A stretch of DNA of 64,000 nt from Lachnospiraceae bacterium (GTDB taxonomy: Bacteria; Bacillota; Clostridia; Lachnospirales; Lachnospiraceae), in the NCBI GenBank assembly GCA_902362715.1, contig CABIXN010000005.1:142632-206631 (forward strand), written 5' to 3'. How positions within the stretch are numbered: position 1 is the first letter of the stretch; every line of letters starts with the position of its first letter. A model generated the notes under the pieces. The model saw only the letters and a list, made by a program, of their open reading frames with translations. It was not told where the DNA came from and did not search any database. Made by a program: the position numbers and the translations under genes. Below, in pieces: positions 60,527 through 64,000 of this stretch.

Positions 60527-61906
60527 TTATGAAAAATTTAAATATTTTTTCGATTCCTTCATAAATGTGTCGATATCTATGTCTCTGCCAAGAAGTTTCT
60601 TAGTGAGATTGCGCCAGTTATCACCGTCTTCTTTTTCCAGCACCGCATACCACAGCGGGGTGAAATGTTCTGCATTGTCAATCATCTGGTGAAACTGCTG
60701 CACAGGTCCCGGGAGCTGTTCCGGCATCTTAAGATAATCCTGATTCAAAATATTCAGATAACCGTATTCCGTAACATTTCTTTCATTTACCTGTCTGGAA
60801 AACGTAAGACAGAGCTTGGCTGCAAGCTTGGGATCCTCCGTATCCGAACTGATACATAGTCCTGGAGTCAATGTATGATTGATATCCACCATGTAGTTCC
60901 CGGCGTCCGCATTCTTTTCGTCTCCACAATAGGGAAATGCCTCCATGGAAACAGCATCTTCTCCCATGGTGTCCATAAGATAATACATAATCGTTGACTG
61001 GTGAGGGAAAAATACAGCCTCTCCGTTTATGAAATTCTCAATGGCCTCCACTTCCCCGGTCTCCAGAAAGTCATCAGGAAACGCTCCTGCTTCTGTGAGT
61101 TTTACAAGCTTTCGGGCAGCCTCTGTAAATACCCCATCAGAAAATTCCATGGTGCCGGCCGAAAGTTTCTCCTGGGCATATGGATCCAGCTGATTTACCA
61201 TAACCGTATACAAAAGCTCCCCCAGCCAGCTGTCCTTATCCCCAAGCTCAAAAGCTGAATATGCTGTTCCGTTCTCCTGATTATATTCACGGACTTTTTC
61301 CACGGTCTGCAGCAGTTCCTTCCAGTTCTCAGGCATTGTGATTCCAATTTCATCCATTAATTGCCGGTTACAGTATGTGACTGCATAGGCTTCCACAAGA
61401 CAGGGGATAATGTAGTTATTTCCGTCCTCATAGGGAACCGTATAAGATTCCTTAAAATCCATTCCGGAATCATTCAGATATTCCTGTACCGGAAGACATG
61501 CCCCCGCATCAAAGAGAAAATCGGGGTAGGTTCCGCCCCATACGGCAAAAATATCCGGCAGTTCCCTGCAGGCCAGGGCAATTTTTAGCTTGTCCTTAAT
61601 CTGCTCCGTAGAATAGGTTTTCAAATTGATGCTGCAGTTCATCTGCTCTCCCAGCTCTTCCCATAAATCTACATAATAGGTCCCCGGTGTATTTTCATCA
61701 AAAAAAATCCAAACATCCAAAGACGCTTTCGCTTCCGTCTCCTTACTGCTATCTGCAATAGAACCCGAATCATCCGCTTTTCCTGAACAGCCCTCTGTCC
61801 ACAGACACATCAGCAATAGCACTGCCGCCAGTATATATGCAGCAGCCTTTCTAACGCCAGATACACAACCATCACATTTTCTTTTACTCGTTCTGCATAT
61901 CATCAT
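60527..61906 (-). CDS. Extracellular solute-binding lipoprotein (carbohydrate type)
   Basis: About 459 aa. ATG 61906 (or 61903) follows AAGGGAG; the frame continues further upstream without a site. A signal segment near residues 20-38 ends at lipobox TEGC. The mature part is a family 1 solute-binding fold: LDVWIFFDENTPGTYYVDLWEELGEQ, ELPDIFAVWGGTYPDFLFDAG, YCNRQLMDEIGITMPENWKELL, INGEAVFFPHQSTIMYYLMD. No permease or ATPase gene is adjacent; the divergent sensor kinase suggests it may serve sensing or a transporter encoded elsewhere. Sugar specificity is not seen. Confidence 0.85.
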   Translation of the reverse strand: MMICRTSKRKCDGCVSGVRKAAAYILAAVLLLMCLWTEGCSGKADDSGSIADSSKETEAKASLDVWIFFDENTPGTYYVDLWEELGEQMNCSINLKTYSTEQIKDKLKIALACRELPDIFAVWGGTYPDFLFDAGACLPVQEYLNDSGMDFKESYTVPYEDGNNYIIPCLVEAYAVTYCNRQLMDEIGITMPENWKELLQTVEKVREYNQENGTAYSAFELGDKDSWLGELLYTVMVNQLDPYAQEKLSAGTMEFSDGVFTEAARKLVKLTEAGAFPDDFLETGEVEAIENFINGEAVFFPHQSTIMYYLMDTMGEDAVSMEAFPYCGDEKNADAGNYMVDINHTLTPGLCISSDTEDPKLAAKLCLTFSRQVNERNVTEYGYLNILNQDYLKMPEQLPGPVQQFHQMIDNAEHFTPLWYAVLEKEDGDNWRNLTKKLLGRDIDIDTFMKESKKYLNFS

Positions 61907-62027
61907 ATTCTCCCTTAGTCTTAACACGTTTCTTTTCCAGTCTGCTGTTAACCAATTTATCAACACTGTCCTCATTTTACAAATAATCAAATGTATTGTA
62001 AGATACAAACGGAGGATTTGCAACAAC

Positions 62028-63860
62028 ATGAAATGGACAACAAACAGGAAACAATTCCCCGGACATCTGTCCGCTCCTCATACTTTTAAAGCTCAGCTTC
62101 TGATATCTATTTTAAAAATTGCTGTGCCGGTGATCATTATTATCTGCACCGGTTCTTTTCTTGTGCTCTCAAAAAGTTCTGAGCAGACAATCCTTAAGGC
62201 CCAGACTACAGCCATGGGAAAAATTGAAAATGATCTGATATTTATTACTGAAAATACAGAAAACCTTTCTCGGGATATGATCTTTAACAATGAAATCCAG
62301 CAGCTCCTTTTAGATTTTGCCCGGGGTGAACAGTATCCGGAGAGCAGTGCCGCCGCTTATTATATCAATAATTTTATCGCCAACCGTGATTTCATAGATT
62401 GTGTTGTTTTAACCGGAAATGACAAAACTTTATATTCCACTGAACGGGCTTTTACCAATTTTTCTGATTTTCAATCTATTCGTCAAAAATGGTGGTTCTC
62501 TGAAATGACTGCGGAAAAACAGCCCTATCAATGGTATTCCGCTTCTGATGAAATTAAAAAACCATCCATGTCAGAATCCGGTGATGCAGCCGCCCCGCAC
62601 CTGATGCTTGCCCGTTCCATTTACAGTCTGAAAGACTACACAACCCGGCTTGGATATCTGATGATTTATCTGGATGATGCATATTTGAAAAACATCTGGG
62701 ACAGCTGCCAGTTCGGGGATACTACCAACCTCTGGATTCTGAACGCTTCCGGCGAAGTACTGTTAACAAATGTTCCACAAAATGACTACTCCGCACTGCT
62801 GTCCGATATCCCCTCAGACAGTCAGCAGGTGGTCCGCTATCAGGGCAGAAAATTTGTAACAGGCTCCCAGACGCTTTCCGAAAACGGCTGGACTTTGTGC
62901 ATGGCAACCCCTCACCAAGAAGTAAATACCAGCGCCGCCATCTTTACGATTCAGCTTTTGCTGCTGATTACCGCCATTTTACTGATCCTTATTTTTCTTT
63001 CTATCCACACAGCATCCGCCATCTCAAAGCCCATTATCTATCTATCTGAAATTATGGATTCCTTTCATGGAAAAGAAAAAAAGGAAATCACTGAAATATC
63101 AGCGGATATGTACAACGCAAGACAGGATGAAATCGGACAGATCTATCAGTCCTACCAGCAGATGGTGAAACGTATGGATACTCTGATTCAGGAGATTTAC
63201 ATTAAAAATCTGGAAAAAAAGGATGCAGAACTGGCGCTTTTGCAAAGCCAGATCAATCCGCATTTTCTGTACAATACGCTGGATTCCATCAACTGGATGG
63301 CCCTTGCCGAAGGACAGGATGAAATCAGCGAAATGGTAACCGCATTGTCTGATACCTTCCGCTTAAGCCTTACAAAAAGCGGCAGCTCCTATGTTCAAAT
63401 TTCACAGGAAGCTGCCTACGTAAAAAGTTATCTTGTTCTGCAGAAATTCCGATATGCAGAACGGCTTACTTATTCATTTTATATTGAACCCAATACCCAG
63501 GATCTGTATATTCCAAAATTCATCCTGCAGCCCATTGTAGAAAATGCCTTAAAACATGGCATCAATCTGCTGGAAGCAGGCGGGACTCTTCACATTTCCA
63601 TCACCCGCACTGCTTCCGGCCTGAGCATTTGCGTGCGAAATGACGGCTCAAACATCGACCTTGATCAGATGAACGAACTGCTGGAATTTGATCCGGAACA
63701 CATGGAGCTTCTGGCTTTCAACCCAAAAGGATATGGCGTACAGAATATCCACCGCAGAATCCGGATTCTATGCGGCATTCAATATGGTTTAAGCTACCGC
63801 ATCCATAGGAACACCACAATCTGTGAAATACTTCTGCCCCAAAAACACACCGACAGCTGA
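62028..63860 (+). CDS. YesM-type sensor histidine kinase
   Basis: A 610-aa membrane kinase. Residues about 25-48 are a first membrane segment, then an extracellular Cache-like sensor of about 250 residues, a second segment near 305-327, a HAMP domain (SKPIIYLSEIMDSFHGK), a helical linker and the His_kinase domain with phospho-acceptor His near 412 in SQINPHFLYNTLDSINWMAL. The HATPase domain follows: VENALKHGIN N-box near 505 and a G-box KGYGVQNIHRRIRI. YesM-type kinases pair with an AraC-type response regulator and sense sugars or peptides; no response regulator follows in this window. It is divergent from the solute-binding protein gene. Confidence 0.9.
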   Translation: MKWTTNRKQFPGHLSAPHTFKAQLLISILKIAVPVIIIICTGSFLVLSKSSEQTILKAQTTAMGKIENDLIFITENTENLSRDMIFNNEIQQLLLDFARGEQYPESSAAAYYINNFIANRDFIDCVVLTGNDKTLYSTERAFTNFSDFQSIRQKWWFSEMTAEKQPYQWYSASDEIKKPSMSESGDAAAPHLMLARSIYSLKDYTTRLGYLMIYLDDAYLKNIWDSCQFGDTTNLWILNASGEVLLTNVPQNDYSALLSDIPSDSQQVVRYQGRKFVTGSQTLSENGWTLCMATPHQEVNTSAAIFTIQLLLLITAILLILIFLSIHTASAISKPIIYLSEIMDSFHGKEKKEITEISADMYNARQDEIGQIYQSYQQMVKRMDTLIQEIYIKNLEKKDAELALLQSQINPHFLYNTLDSINWMALAEGQDEISEMVTALSDTFRLSLTKSGSSYVQISQEAAYVKSYLVLQKFRYAERLTYSFYIEPNTQDLYIPKFILQPIVENALKHGINLLEAGGTLHISITRTASGLSICVRNDGSNIDLDQMNELLEFDPEHMELLAFNPKGYGVQNIHRRIRILCGIQYGLSYRIHRNTTICEILLPQKHTDS

Positions 63861-63895
63861 TGAAAGATAACACAAAAACCATGATGCGGCAAAGG

Positions 63896-64000
63896 CTACT
63901 GCTGCCTGTAAGTCTGAAGAAAACCCGAAAGCTTTTCCATTGCCTCTGAAAGGACTTCTATTCTGGGCAGATAGACGATTCTGAAATGATCCGGCTCTTT
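63896..64000 (-). CDS. PLP-dependent aminotransferase, C-terminal end
   Basis: A reading frame open at the window end and closed by TAG at 63898-63896. The visible 34 residues include DHFRIVYLPRIEVLSEAMEKL and end in SGFLQTYRQQ. DHFRI-LPR followed by a FL-HYRQ-type tail is typical of alanine-type class I aminotransferases (AlaA-like). Only the C-terminus is visible, so the precise enzyme is uncertain. It converges with the sensor kinase gene, 35 bp away. Confidence 0.65.
   Translation of the reverse strand, partial: KEPDHFRIVYLPRIEVLSEAMEKLSGFLQTYRQQ

Noticed and set aside
1..64000. CRISPR arrays, prophage, transposases, rRNA
   Set aside because: No regularly spaced repeats, no phage structural genes, no transposase or integrase and no rRNA were seen.

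Overview
The window looks like chromosome of a spore-forming, anaerobic Firmicute of the Clostridia, most likely family Lachnospiraceae (an inference from gene content, not a placement). Evidence: sporulation and germination genes (SpoIIR, GerA-type receptor, a clostridial SleC cortex-lytic enzyme), strong AGGAGG ribosome binding sites, an Mbh-type Mrp antiporter, molybdenum hydroxylase and ferredoxin-type proteins, and moderate GC content. No phage, IS element, CRISPR array or rRNA was seen; two dispersed short repeat families are present.

Layout. 1-4.3 kb (minus): truncated spoIIR, a fused GerB-GerC gene and gerA; the window opens on a perfect 70-bp palindrome inside spoIIR. 4.4-7.1 kb (minus): GntR/FadR regulator, ispE, hisC. 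7.4-8.7 kb (plus): PocR/AraC regulator. 8.8-12.8 kb (minus): modABC molybdate transporter, a structured non-coding stretch and an HTH/binding-protein-like regulator. 12.8-20.2 kb: L,D-transpeptidase, tRNA-Pro, PAP2 phosphatase, Mrp ATPase, mtnA, sleC, a ThrE-type exporter. 20.4-26.1 kb (minus): ilvE, ilvN, ilvB, an AEC transporter, dihydrofolate reductase, thymidylate synthase. 26.3-29.8 kb: small membrane proteins, tRNA-Gly, a ferredoxin, YczE-like protein, HD hydrolase, S1 protein.

30.3-37.7 kb (plus): one tightly overlapping run of eleven genes for a cation/proton antiporter whose order follows the membrane arm of Mbh-type complexes and which holds three NuoL/M/N-like subunits. 37.8-45 kb: AtoE-like transporter, a second identical tRNA-Gly, SH3 protein, and an OpuC-type ABC operon that unusually contains a cysteine-rich iron-sulfur protein. 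45.1-51.8 kb (plus): Na/Pi cotransporter, a repeat-rich gap, a solitary molybdopterin hydroxylase subunit and a HyuA-like ATPase. 52-58.7 kb (minus): a polar amino acid ABC transporter, a heterodimeric ABC exporter and its TetR regulator with tandem operators. 59-64 kb: OFA-family MFS carrier, an extracellular solute-binding lipoprotein divergent from a YesM-type sensor kinase, and the end of an aminotransferase.

How parts may work together. modABC would feed molybdate to the Mo-hydroxylase 36 kb away; the Mrp-type antiporter would set Na+ and pH gradients used by the Na/Pi carrier; ilvBN/ilvE with the AEC carrier form a branched-chain amino acid block. The least understood parts are the iron-sulfur protein inside the OpuC-type operon, the solitary hydroxylase plus HyuA pair, and the structured region beside modA.
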